Under the pieces are notes generated by a model. The model did not search any database, had not been told where the DNA came from, and saw only the letters and a list, made by a program, of their open reading frames with translations. A DNA stretch of 9,201 nucleotides from an uncultured Actinomyces sp. (lineage in GTDB: Bacteria; Actinomycetota; Actinomycetes; Actinomycetales; Actinomycetaceae): assembly GCA_937926415.1 (NCBI GenBank), contig CALBAF010000483.1:1-9201 (forward strand), written 5' to 3'. This document shows positions 1-7,948 of the stretch, in pieces. Each line of letters begins with the position of its first letter. Positions within the stretch are counted from its first letter, which is position 1. The position numbers and the translations under genes are program-made.

Positions 1-530
1 GCGCGGTAGGCGTCGATGATGTTCTGGTAGGCGCTCCAAGTGACCTCGAGCGCGATGTGCTCCTCACCAGAAAACAGGTTGAGTAGTTGGTGCTGCTGGC
101 GTGGCGTGAGCAGGCAAGATCTGGTGTGCAAGCATCCTGCGGGCCTTGTACAGGGGATCCGTGGCACGCCCGCGCCGATGGTGGAGTTCTTGCCCGGTGC
201 GTCTGCGGCACTCATCGAGAGCATCCCAGGCGAGGTGCACGACGTTGAAGGGGTCCATGACCGCCCTCGCGCCGGGGAGTTCTTCGGCGGTGGCGCTCTT
301 AAACCCGGTGAATCCATCCATCGCGACGATCTCAATGCGCTCGCGCCAAGTATCGGGCTGGGAGGCCAGCCAGGTTTTGAAGACCCGCTTGGAGCGGCCC
401 GGGATCATGTCCAAGAACTGGGAGGGACTGCTGCAATCGTGGACGGGCGTCACGTCCAAGATGACGGTGACGTACCTGTCCCCATACGGGGTGTGGCGCG
501 ACACGTGTTCATCCACGCCAATGACACGCA

Positions 531-534
531 CCCC
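531..534 (-). other. Frameshift site in transposase (missing base in C4/G4 run)
   Basis: On the minus strand the text NDPGRFEG and the following VRVIGVDEHV are in different frames. The switch falls at the GGGG run (CCCC on the plus strand). Adding one G restores continuous family-like protein. It roughly compensates the break at 671-674. Confidence 0.75.
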
Positions 535-670
535 TCAAACCGTCCTGGATCATTGATCAGTAGACATTGACCTTCGGTCAGGACAGCGGTGTTGGCGGTC
601 TTCCAGGACGCGCCGAGGGCCTGGGCGAAGCGCTTCACCGTCACATGATGAACGACCACGCCCGTCAGTG

Positions 671-674
671 CCCC
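671..674 (-). other. Frameshift site in transposase (extra base in C4/G4 run)
   Basis: On the minus strand the text KLSRAAVRW and the following ALTGVVVHHVTV lie in different frames. Removing one G from the GGGG run (CCCC on the plus strand) joins them into the expected ISL3 sequence. A homopolymer slip, or a sequencing error, is the simplest cause. Confidence 0.75.
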
Positions 675-1009
675 AGCGCACCGCCGCACGCGAGAGCTTC
701 CCGCGTGGATCGGTTGCTGCGCTCGTGTTGTGACGCCACACGTAAGCACACGTCTGGCAGCAGTAGCGGCGTACACTCATGTGCACGATGGTGGGGCGCC
801 ACCCGTAGGGTAAGTGAGCCAAGCGCCTGACCACCGTGTCGCGTACGACGCCCTCACCCCCACACTGTTGGCACCGCCGATCCTCACCCACCACGTTGCA
901 GGCCAAGACGCTCCGATCACCTCCGACACGCTGACCTATCACTTCCAGTCTTAGGTCACCCAGGCCCGTGAAAGCCCTCAGGTCAGGGCGATCAAAGGTA
1001 GCATTGGAC

Positions 1010-1174
1010 ATGTTTGATGCCACCAAAACGTACGGCTGGAAGGCCGAAGAACGCGTCGCCCCAGCCCAAGTCATCCATCTCGGCGAAGGCGCCGAGGCCC
1101 TCTGCGGCTTCACCTGGAACACCGAAACCACCGACCACCACGACCCACAGCCCAGCGAAGGAGGCCAGCGATGA
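1010..1174 (+). CDS. Short unrecognised open stretch, probably a truncated gene end
   Basis: An open stretch of 55 codons from an ATG at 1010 to a TGA at 1172-1174, beginning MFDATKTYGWKAEERVAPAQ and containing GEGAEALCGFTW. I do not recognise the family. It looks coding rather than random because of its C-ending codon style and because its stop overlaps the regulator start (ATGA at 1171-1174), as in the rest of the operon. The frame stays open leftward to an ATG at 968, but that part runs antisense to the transposase and is probably accidental. The start of the transposase gene (1011) coincides with the first codon here, so the true 5' end may have been lost when the insertion element arrived or decayed. 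Alternatives are a genuine small leader protein or a chance frame. No ribosome-binding site was found before 1010. Confidence 0.35.
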   Translation: MFDATKTYGWKAEERVAPAQVIHLGEGAEALCGFTWNTETTDHHDPQPSEGGQR

Positions 1175-1383
1175 AGATCAGCTTCAAGCCCCTGTGGAAA
1201 TTCCTCATCGACCGCGACATGACCAAAGAAGACCTCCGCCTCGCCACCGGCCTATCCGCAGCCACCATCGCCAAGATGGGCAAAGATGGCAACGTCACCA
1301 CAGAGGTTCTTGCCCGAATATGTACGGCATTAACGGTATGCATCAATGACATCTGCGACGCCACCAAGGAGCTCAAGAAATGA
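1171..1383 (+). CDS. XRE-family helix-turn-helix regulator (YozG-like)
   Basis: A 70-residue DNA-binding protein of the Cro/CI (XRE) class, of the short YozG-like type, likely the transcriptional controller of the operon. The helix-turn-helix lies at about residues 18-37 (TKEDLRLATGLSAATIAKMG), followed by NVTTEVLARICTALTVCINDI, a pattern typical of this subfamily. The N-terminus MKISFKPLWKFLIDRDM also fits the family's usual start. A strong ribosome-binding site AAGGAGG (1158-1164) sits 6 bases before the ATG. The start overlaps the preceding stop, and its own TGA overlaps the mod ATG. Regulators of this type commonly sit directly before restriction-modification genes, where they can time expression of methylase and nuclease. 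No clear operator palindrome was found near the start, so autoregulation is inferred from family behaviour only. Confidence 0.92.
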   Translation: MKISFKPLWKFLIDRDMTKEDLRLATGLSAATIAKMGKDGNVTTEVLARICTALTVCINDICDATKELKK

Positions 1384-3341
1384 TCAGAAACACCAGTGAA
1401 CACAACGAAACCGTTAAGCCCAACGACTTCGAAATGGAACGGCTCCGCGCTGCCCTGCCCGAGTATTTCGATGGCGACGGCAACTTCATGATTGACCGAC
1501 TCCAACAGGCACTCCAAGACGGAGACGTCGATCTCACCCGCGAGGGTTACGAGCTGAAATTCCTCGGCAAGTCCTACGCGAAGTACCTCACGTCCACGAA
1601 GACCGAAACAGTCGTTGTGCCAGACCTTGAGCACAACTCGAAACCTGAAAATAAGGACTCCGAGAACCTCTACATAGTCGGCGACAACCTCGACGCCCTC
1701 AAACATCTACTCGGCTCCTACGCAGGCAGAGTCAAATGCATCTACATCGACCCGCCCTACAACACGGGCTCCGACGGGTTCGTCTACAACGACGACTTCG
1801 GATTTACACCCGCACAGCTCGTTGACAAAATCGGTCTCAGCGAAGACGAAGCGGAACGCGTCCTCGACCTCCAAGGAAAATCCTCACACTCCGCGTGGCT
1901 CACCTTCATGTACCCACGCCTCCAACTCGCAAAAGAGCTCCTCACTGCTGACGGCGTGATATTCATCAGCATCGATGACAATGAGCAATCGAATTTGAGA
2001 CTCCTCTGCGATGAAGTCTTCGGTGAGCAAAACTTGATTGGTCAGATTATTTGGAAGACTGCAACGGATAACAACAAGACACAGATTGCGACGGAACACG
2101 AGTACATAACCTGTTATGCAAAGAATAGGGCTGACCAATCCTCATGGGTTGCACCAAATGCTCGCGCACAGATGATTCTTAAAAAGTATCAAGAGCTCAA
2201 AGCTGACTCCCACGATGATGTCAAGAAGATCCAGAGAGAGTTGCGTGAATGGATGCGCCTCTTAAAGCGGGAGCTCTCCGGAGTTTCGCACTACGACCGA
2301 GTTGATGACCGAGGAGTCTACTATCCCGGAAATTCGGCAAACACGAAACCTGGGGGTTACACCTTTGATATCGTGCACCCCGTGACGGGCAAGGTTTGCA
2401 CAAAGCCAGAAAACGGGTATCGCTGGCCCGAAAGTACATTCTTAGAGGCAGCGAAACGCGGTGACGTCGAGTGGGGAGAAACCGAAAGGAATGTGCCTAA
2501 AATCAAGAAGAGGCTGGAAACGGTAACGGACACTCTGTCGAGCGTCTACTACGAAGACAACAGGGGAATGACCAAAAATCTTGAAGCCATGATGGGCTCG
2601 AGAGTATTCGAGAATCCGAAGTCCGTAAACCTTATTAGGAGATTAATCCTCTTTGTCTGCCAAGAAGATAGCTTGGTGCTCGACTTCTTCTCGGGATCGG
2701 CTACGACCGCTGACGCGGTGATGCGGTCGAACGCCGCAGACGACTTTGCACGTAGATACATCATGGTGCAGTTACCAGAAGTAATAAGCGAAAAGACGCC
2801 AGCGTACCTGAATGGATATCGCACTATTGATCAGATCGGTCGTGAGCGTATCAAGCGTGCGGCTGCGAAGATCAAGGAGGAGACTGGCGCAGATATTGAT
2901 TATGGGTTCCGTCTGTATCGTTTGAAGGAACCTTCTGGGCAGGTGCTGGATGATCTTGTGAGTTTTGAGCCAGAGACTGCTGATGCGTTGTTCGCGGGGG
3001 AATATGTATCGAAGTTTGATCTGGATGGAACCCCTGGTCGTGACACAGTGCTGGCAACGTGGCTTGTGAAAGACGGCTACGGGCTAACAACGACTGCAGA
3101 AAAGGTGAGGCTAGATAGTTACGAGCTTGAAGTGTGTGGTGATTCAGGCTACGTCATTGACACGGGCTTGACAAGTGATGATGTGGTGGCTCTTGTCCGT
3201 CTCGTCGAGACTGGTGCGCTTGCGTTATCTCGGATCGTGGTGTTCGGTTATTCAGTTGAGTTCTCGGTGATGCACGAGTTGAAGAAGAATCTGGCTGTGT
3301 TGAAGTCGGGTAGGATCGTCGACGTGATAGAGAGGTTCTAA
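1380..3341 (+). CDS. mod: Type III restriction-modification system methyltransferase (Mod)
   Basis: Modification and specificity subunit of a type III R-M system. It transfers a methyl group from S-adenosylmethionine to adenine N6 in a short asymmetric site and gives the Mod-Res complex its target. The 653 residues match the usual size (EcoP15I Mod is near 644). The catalytic motif DPPY is at residues 124-127 within YIDPPYNTG; the SAM-binding motif comes later, D435-F-F-S-G-S-A441 in LVLDFFSGSATTADAV. This order marks the beta class of amino-methyltransferases. The stretch between them, roughly residues 200-420, should hold the target-recognition domain; it is less GC-rich and its codon style differs from the N-terminus. 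AAGGAG (1366-1371) lies 8 bases before the ATG, which overlaps the regulator stop (ATGA). Res follows after 3 bases. Codons switch to a T/G-ending style from about 2820 onward, suggesting recombination. The site recognised cannot be read from the sequence. Confidence 0.97.
   Translation: MIRNTSEHNETVKPNDFEMERLRAALPEYFDGDGNFMIDRLQQALQDGDVDLTREGYELKFLGKSYAKYLTSTKTETVVVPDLEHNSKPENKDSENLYIVGDNLDALKHLLGSYAGRVKCIYIDPPYNTGSDGFVYNDDFGFTPAQLVDKIGLSEDEAERVLDLQGKSSHSAWLTFMYPRLQLAKELLTADGVIFISIDDNEQSNLRLLCDEVFGEQNLIGQIIWKTATDNNKTQIATEHEYITCYAKNRADQSSWVAPNARAQMILKKYQELKADSHDDVKKIQRELREWMRLLKRELSGVSHYDRVDDRGVYYPGNSANTKPGGYTFDIVHPVTGKVCTKPENGYRWPESTFLEAAKRGDVEWGETERNVPKIKKRLETVTDTLSSVYYEDNRGMTKNLEAMMGSRVFENPKSVNLIRRLILFVCQEDSLVLDFFSGSATTADAVMRSNAADDFARRYIMVQLPEVISEKTPAYLNGYRTIDQIGRERIKRAAAKIKEETGADIDYGFRLYRLKEPSGQVLDDLVSFEPETADALFAGEYVSKFDLDGTPGRDTVLATWLVKDGYGLTTTAEKVRLDSYELEVCGDSGYVIDTGLTSDDVVALVRLVETGALALSRIVVFGYSVEFSVMHELKKNLAVLKSGRIVDVIERF
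1980..2660 (+). other. Predicted target-recognition region of mod
   Basis: This part of mod, about residues 201-427, lies between the DPPY and FSGSA motifs, where type III Mod proteins carry the variable target-recognition domain. It is visibly richer in A and T and in mixed codons than the flanking N-terminal part. The protein text includes a charged, helical segment around EYITCYAKNR and LKREL. Boundaries are approximate and rest on motif order and base composition, not an alignment. Confidence 0.6.
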
Positions 3342-3344
3342 CTG

Positions 3345-6320
3345 ATGCAGATCAGGCTTCAAACTCTCGAGCATCAGCAGCGCGCGTTGGACGCGGCGAC
3401 TGGGGTGTTCGCGAATGTAGATTTCAGTTTTTCTTCGTCTTCAGAGGCGAATCCTGTCTTTAATGTCACTGATCCACAGATTACGCATAACATTGCCCAG
3501 TTACAGGCTGGGACTGTCGATGGTGTCGCAGCTGTGCCAAAAGCTTGGCGCACCCGCGCGGATGATGGCGTTCTGGGTGTGGATATCAAGATGGAGACCG
3601 GAACTGGCAAAACCTTGGTATACACGCAGTTGATGTTTGAGCTGAATCGGCTTTATGGTTTCCATAAGTTCATCATCTTGGTGCCTTCGACTCCGATTAA
3701 GGAAGGCACCCGCGGTTTCATAAAGGCCGATTATGCCCGCCAGTATTTCGATGATACCTATGGGGGGCGTTTCAAGCTGGATCTAGAGGTACTTGATCCG
3801 CAGAGGCGTTCGAAGGGGCGTAAATTGTTCCCTTCGGCGATTTCGAACTTTGTCCAAGCCTCCCGGTTGGCAAAAGGCCGTATCAGCGCATTGTTGATGA
3901 CCGATGGTATGTTGCAGTCGAAAGCGACGATGGCGACGATCTATGATCAGACTGTGTTGGGTATGTCGAGCCAACCCTATGAGGCGCTGGCAATGACCCG
4001 GCCTGTTGTGATTATTGACGAGCCGCACAGGTTCCGACGGGAGAATAAGGCTTACCAAGTCCTACTCGAGCAGGTCCAGCCACAAGCGGTCTTCCGCTTC
4101 GGAGCAACCTTCCCGAAGCTTGACAAGTCTGGAGCGACCGATTACAACAACCTAGTGTTCAACCTTGGATCGGTTGAAGCGTTCAACGAACAGCTCGTCA
4201 AGGGTGTGGCCATCCAGTACCCGCAGGATGACGGTAGCGAATCTGTGCGTCTCAAGCTCACTGGCATATCACGCTCGAAGCCTAAGAGTGCGGCGTTTAC
4301 TAACCTCGACACGGAAAAAACCGTCACATTGCGAGTTGGTGAAACACTCGGCGATATTGATGGCGACTTCGCTGGGGTCACGGTTAAGAATGTGGGCAAG
4401 ACCGAAAACGCGCTAATCAAATCGGGCGTCACCTTGTCGAACGGCCAGATCCTTGCGACGGGCGATATTTTGGTCAGTCGGGTGTACTCAGAGACCTATC
4501 AGAGCCTGATGATGAAGCAAGCGCTCGACAACCACTTCGAAGCAGAGTGGGAGAACTTTCGGCGTTCTACCAAAGTCAAGACACTCACCTTGTTCTTCAT
4601 CGACTCGATCGAGTCCTACCGAGGCGCAGGTGGTCCAGGGCATCTGCGTGCGCGCTTTCACGAACTCCTCACCACAAAGCTGGGCGAACAAGTTGAAAAG
4701 CACAAGGACGACACATCCATAGTAGGTCGCGAGTATGTCGCTTACCTGCGCGCGTCACTCGAAGACGTAGCGGCAACAAACGGTGGTTATTTCTCAGCGG
4801 ACAATTCATCAAGCGATGAAGCAATCCAGGCCGAGGTTAACCAGATTCTGCGCGACAAGCAGTCATTACTCTCATTCACAAATGCGGACGGCACGCCTAA
4901 CACCATGCGGTTCATTTTCTCGAAATGGACGCTCCGCGAGGGGTGGGACAACCCAAACGTCTTCCAAATTGTGAAACTGCGCTCCTCCGGCTCAGAAATC
5001 TCCAAGCTGCAAGAAGTGGGACGCGGTCTGCGCCTGCCTGTAGATGCGGACGGTACGCGGCTTGCACACGAGCAGTTCTACCTTACCTACCTTATTGACT
5101 ACACCGAAAAGTCATTCGCTGCCTCACTGATCAGCGAGATCAACAACGACGTCGCCATGAGCACACCGTCGGTCAAAAAGCTTCTACCCAAGGTTGCTGC
5201 AGAGCTCGGAATGAGCGAGGACGATTTGTTCTTTGACCTGTGGCGAACCTACAAGCTCATCGACCGGGACTGCAACGTGCTGGAGGGCAAAGAGCAAGAG
5301 CTATTCGACCGCTACCCGCAGTTCAACGAGGGTAAGCTCAAATCCGATAAGGTCCTCCCGAATACACCCAAGCCAAAAGTAGGTATCCGCCCTGCGCGAT
5401 ACGCCGAACTAAAAGACCTGTGGGAGGCTGTTAACGCCAAGTACTACCTGCAGCTCGATGGCCTCACCGACCAGGAAATCGCGGCCTGTATCGACGGCAT
5501 TTTGGACTCGGGGGTCTACACTCCTCAAACTGGGCGCTTCACGCAAGAGACGATCGAGCGTGACAATGATGGCCATCTTGTTTCGAGGGCATCAACCAAG
5601 GCCGTGTTTTCCGTCGATGAGACGTTCACCTATGGTGACTGGCTCAAATCCGTCTATCTTCAAACTTACCTCCCGATCCAGGCGATCAATGCTGGTCTTA
5701 TCCGCTACAACGTGAATCATCCGCTACCAGAAGGGTTTTTTAACAAAGCCACCTTGGCGACGTTTGTCGCAAAGTTCCACGAGTGGATGCAACGCGAGTT
5801 CATTAAACGATTCTCCTACACCCGCATCGCCGTGCCATTGGGAGCTACAGCGCTGACCGAACCAGATGGGCAGCCTCTACGCGATATCGTTCAAGGCAAC
5901 ATCGGTATCCGCCATGATACCAGCGTGAAAGTGCCAGACAAATTCCTATACGACGCTTTCGTCTACGACTCGCCGAAAGAAAAAGACAACATCCAAGATT
6001 CTGATGCACTCGATGAGGTTATCGTCTACGGAAAGATTCCAAGGCGCTCCATCCGGGTACCTGTCTATTTCGGTGGCACCACAAGTCCTGATTTCATGTA
6101 TGTTCTCAAAGGTGCAGATGGCAAAATGTCGCTGAATTTCATTATTGAAACCAAGGACGTCAATGCCCACTCTGACCTACGAGAATCAGAGAAGCTCCGA
6201 TTCAAGGCAGCCAAGAAGTTCTTTGAATCCATCAGTGCAGAGAACATAAATGTAGAGTTCTGTCCACAGCTCAAGCACGACGACATAGTCACCCTCATCA
6301 AGCAGGTGGTGGCCCAATGA
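3345..6320 (+). CDS. res: Type III restriction-modification system endonuclease (Res)
   Basis: Restriction subunit of the type III system: an SF2 helicase-like ATPase fused to a nuclease, which cleaves DNA near unmethylated sites after communication between two head-to-head complexes. At 991 residues it matches the family (about 970-1000). Visible motifs: Walker A ETGTGKT at 84-90, DEPH Walker B at 225-228, REGWDNP at 531-537, motif VI QEVGRGLR at 556-563. Near the C-terminus the PD-(D/E)xK nuclease core is intact as P915-D916 followed by E935-T-K937 in NFIIETKDV. The ATG at 3345 is preceded by AGAGAGG (3329-3335) 9 bases upstream and lies 3 bases after the mod stop. Its TGA overlaps the start of the OLD gene. 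Codons up to about 4020 are T/G-ending like the end of mod, then become C-ending for the rest, so the gene is a mosaic. All key residues are present, so it should be active. Confidence 0.97.
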   Translation: MQIRLQTLEHQQRALDAATGVFANVDFSFSSSSEANPVFNVTDPQITHNIAQLQAGTVDGVAAVPKAWRTRADDGVLGVDIKMETGTGKTLVYTQLMFELNRLYGFHKFIILVPSTPIKEGTRGFIKADYARQYFDDTYGGRFKLDLEVLDPQRRSKGRKLFPSAISNFVQASRLAKGRISALLMTDGMLQSKATMATIYDQTVLGMSSQPYEALAMTRPVVIIDEPHRFRRENKAYQVLLEQVQPQAVFRFGATFPKLDKSGATDYNNLVFNLGSVEAFNEQLVKGVAIQYPQDDGSESVRLKLTGISRSKPKSAAFTNLDTEKTVTLRVGETLGDIDGDFAGVTVKNVGKTENALIKSGVTLSNGQILATGDILVSRVYSETYQSLMMKQALDNHFEAEWENFRRSTKVKTLTLFFIDSIESYRGAGGPGHLRARFHELLTTKLGEQVEKHKDDTSIVGREYVAYLRASLEDVAATNGGYFSADNSSSDEAIQAEVNQILRDKQSLLSFTNADGTPNTMRFIFSKWTLREGWDNPNVFQIVKLRSSGSEISKLQEVGRGLRLPVDADGTRLAHEQFYLTYLIDYTEKSFAASLISEINNDVAMSTPSVKKLLPKVAAELGMSEDDLFFDLWRTYKLIDRDCNVLEGKEQELFDRYPQFNEGKLKSDKVLPNTPKPKVGIRPARYAELKDLWEAVNAKYYLQLDGLTDQEIAACIDGILDSGVYTPQTGRFTQETIERDNDGHLVSRASTKAVFSVDETFTYGDWLKSVYLQTYLPIQAINAGLIRYNVNHPLPEGFFNKATLATFVAKFHEWMQREFIKRFSYTRIAVPLGATALTEPDGQPLRDIVQGNIGIRHDTSVKVPDKFLYDAFVYDSPKEKDNIQDSDALDEVIVYGKIPRRSIRVPVYFGGTTSPDFMYVLKGADGKMSLNFIIETKDVNAHSDLRESEKLRFKAAKKFFESISAENINVEFCPQLKHDDIVTLIKQVVAQ
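6304..6309 (+). promoter_or_regulatory. Ribosome-binding site for the OLD gene
   Basis: AGGTGG lies 7 bases before the ATG at 6317 and 10 before a second ATG at 6320. The spacing slightly favours 6317, which also gives the ATGA overlap with the res stop. The two starts differ by a single Met. Confidence 0.5.
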
Positions 6321-7948
6321 TGCCAGTAATCACCAGAGTTCAGATTCAAGGATATCGAAAATTTCAGGACTTTACGTTTGAACCGGAGGTGGGGACCAAC
6401 ATTATCGTCGGTGGAAATGAGGCGGGTAAATCAACGCTCTTGGAAGCAATGATGTTAGCCTTAGCAGGGCGAGTTAATGGCCTTCATGCGGCAGATTACC
6501 TGAACCCTTATTGGTTTAACCACACCATGGTTCACGACTTCTTCGAGAAACCGCCCAATGAACGCACTCACCGCGATGCACCAACGTTTCGCATTGACGT
6601 CTACCTAGATGTGGAAAACGGTGAGCTGGAAAAACTCAGAGGCGTTAATAATATGGCGAATGTAGACTCGGTTGGTCTATCCATCTGGGCACATCCTGAC
6701 CCGGAGTACACGCAGGAGCTAGATGATTACTTCCAGCAAGATGACTGCCCTGAAGTTCTCCCGGTCGAGTATTACATGGTTGAATGGCTGAGCTTTGGTG
6801 GACACCCAGTGCTGCGACGCCCCAAGGAACTCGGCATCTCATTGATCGATAGTCGAACAATCCGCTCCGAGCGTGGCGTCGACTACTATACGCGACAAAT
6901 CTTGGAAACCCGTCTCGACCCGAAAGACCGCAGCCGAGTCTCTGTTGAGCACCGCAAGCTCCGCGCCACCCTCGGCAGCGAGGTTCTGCGCGATCTCAAC
7001 GAGGAGCTCGCCGAAGAGAATCAATCGATTCCTGGAGCAGTGGTGGGGTTACAGATCGATCAGTCTCGCTCAGCCTCATGGGAAGCGACTCTCATCCCCG
7101 ACGTCGATGACGTTCCGTTGTCGATGGCTGGGCAGGGAAACCAGGCGGTGGCCAAAACTATCCTCGCTATGGGGCGAAATGCGGACACCAGTAGCCTCGT
7201 TTTCATTGAGGAACCAGAGAACCACCTCAGCCACACCCGAATGCGGCAGCTCATTTCCTACATTGAACACTCTGCTCAAAACCGGCAAGTGTTCATCACA
7301 ACGCATAGCTCTTATGTCCTCAACCGACTCGGACTTCATCAAGTGACTCTGCTCAGTGACGGGATGCCTGCGCGGTTCAACACGCTGAAACAAGACACGA
7401 TCCGGTACTTCCAGAAGCTCTCCGGCTTCGATACACTCCGACTCATCCTGGCTGACATGATCGTCGTCGTAGAGGGGCCCTCCGATGAGATTGTCTTCAC
7501 CAGGTTTTTCACCGACAGGTTTGGCCGCGAACCATTGGACTGTGGCGTAGACGTGATGTCTATTAATGGTCTTTCATTCGAACGATGCTTTGAATTGGCA
7601 ACTCTGCTGGGCCGCTCCCTATTCGCTATCCGGGACAACGACGGCCATCCCCCAGAGTACTGGCAGGAAAAAATAGGATCCTACCTGCAGGAAGGACAGA
7701 GGGTTCTGTCCATTGGTGATCCGGGTCTGGGAAATACGTTAGAACCCCAGATTGTAAGTGCAAACGCCCCCAATTCTCTGCAGCTTGTATTCCCTAAAGT
7801 AAAAGTATCTCAATTTGCTGATTGGATGCAGAAGAACAAGACGAATGCGGCCCTAGCCATCGCCATATCAGAGCACACTCTGAATCCACCGCTATATATC
7901 CAGAATGTACTGGATACCCTCGAGAATAGAATTGGCTCAGCTCCATGA
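6317..7948 (+). CDS. OLD-family ATP-dependent nuclease (AAA ATPase plus TOPRIM), GajA-like
   Basis: A 543-residue protein with an ABC/SMC-type ATPase domain followed by a TOPRIM nuclease domain, the arrangement of OLD (overcoming lysogenization defect) nucleases and of GajA in the Gabija anti-phage system. Walker A is GGNEAGKST (32-40). Walker B is FIEEPENHL (296-304), followed by the ITTHSS switch segment (327-332). TOPRIM begins with VVVEGPSDE (catalytic E386), continues with the metal-binding DND at 440-442 in AIRDNDGH, then LEPQI (475-479) and QKNKT (505-509), which likely supplies the late lysine. Length is close to GajA (about 580). It starts inside the res stop (ATGA) and overlaps the next gene the same way. 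A UvrD-like helicase next door is the hallmark of class 2 OLD/Gabija pairs. It may nick or cut foreign DNA under nucleotide control, as described for GajA, but this is by analogy. Alternative: an accessory nuclease working with the type III enzyme. Confidence 0.92.
   Translation: MMPVITRVQIQGYRKFQDFTFEPEVGTNIIVGGNEAGKSTLLEAMMLALAGRVNGLHAADYLNPYWFNHTMVHDFFEKPPNERTHRDAPTFRIDVYLDVENGELEKLRGVNNMANVDSVGLSIWAHPDPEYTQELDDYFQQDDCPEVLPVEYYMVEWLSFGGHPVLRRPKELGISLIDSRTIRSERGVDYYTRQILETRLDPKDRSRVSVEHRKLRATLGSEVLRDLNEELAEENQSIPGAVVGLQIDQSRSASWEATLIPDVDDVPLSMAGQGNQAVAKTILAMGRNADTSSLVFIEEPENHLSHTRMRQLISYIEHSAQNRQVFITTHSSYVLNRLGLHQVTLLSDGMPARFNTLKQDTIRYFQKLSGFDTLRLILADMIVVVEGPSDEIVFTRFFTDRFGREPLDCGVDVMSINGLSFERCFELATLLGRSLFAIRDNDGHPPEYWQEKIGSYLQEGQRVLSIGDPGLGNTLEPQIVSANAPNSLQLVFPKVKVSQFADWMQKNKTNAALAIAISEHTLNPPLYIQNVLDTLENRIGSAP

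Larger units (their letters stand above)
1..1011 (-). pseudogene. ISL3-family transposase, frameshifted and cut by the window edge
   Basis: Remnant of a DDE transposase of the ISL3 family, which moves an insertion sequence by cut-and-paste or copying. Read on the minus strand from an ATG at 1011, the protein starts MSNATFDRPDLRAFTGLGDL. A cysteine pair region follows (RRCQQCGGEG, then CCQTCAYVW), fitting the family's N-terminal zinc-binding domain. The catalytic core is recognisable as VIGVDEHV and VAMDGFTGFK, carrying the first two acidic residues, then LDECRRR and DPLYKARR. The reading frame breaks three times: near the C4 run at 671-674 (one base too many), near the C4 run at 531-534 (one base too few), and around 105-121 (one base too many). 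After the last break the family-like text LLTPRQQHQLLNLF and VTWSAYQNIIDAYR continues to position 1. The C-terminal part with the final catalytic Glu lies off the window. No terminal inverted repeat is seen to the right of 1011, so that end of the element seems deleted. Family assignment is from memory of conserved text. Sequencing errors at homopolymers could explain two of the breaks. Confidence 0.88.

Noticed and set aside
40..570. Plus-strand open frame of 176 codons opposite the transposase
   Set aside because: The minus-strand translation gives clear ISL3 transposase text; the plus-strand product has no recognisable features.
1110..1706. Long minus-strand open frame of 198 codons opposite the regulator and the start of mod
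   Set aside because: It is the mirror of two well-supported plus-strand genes, has no recognisable motif, and overlaps them across conserved coding sequence.
2682..2702. SAM motif of Mod reads FSGSA rather than FxGxG
   Set aside because: From memory, an alanine in this place is common in type III Mod proteins (FSGSATTAxAV), so it is not a defect.
6873..7346. Plus-strand frame of 157 codons inside the OLD gene
   Set aside because: It is an out-of-frame shadow of the region before and including Walker B of the OLD protein and resembles nothing known.
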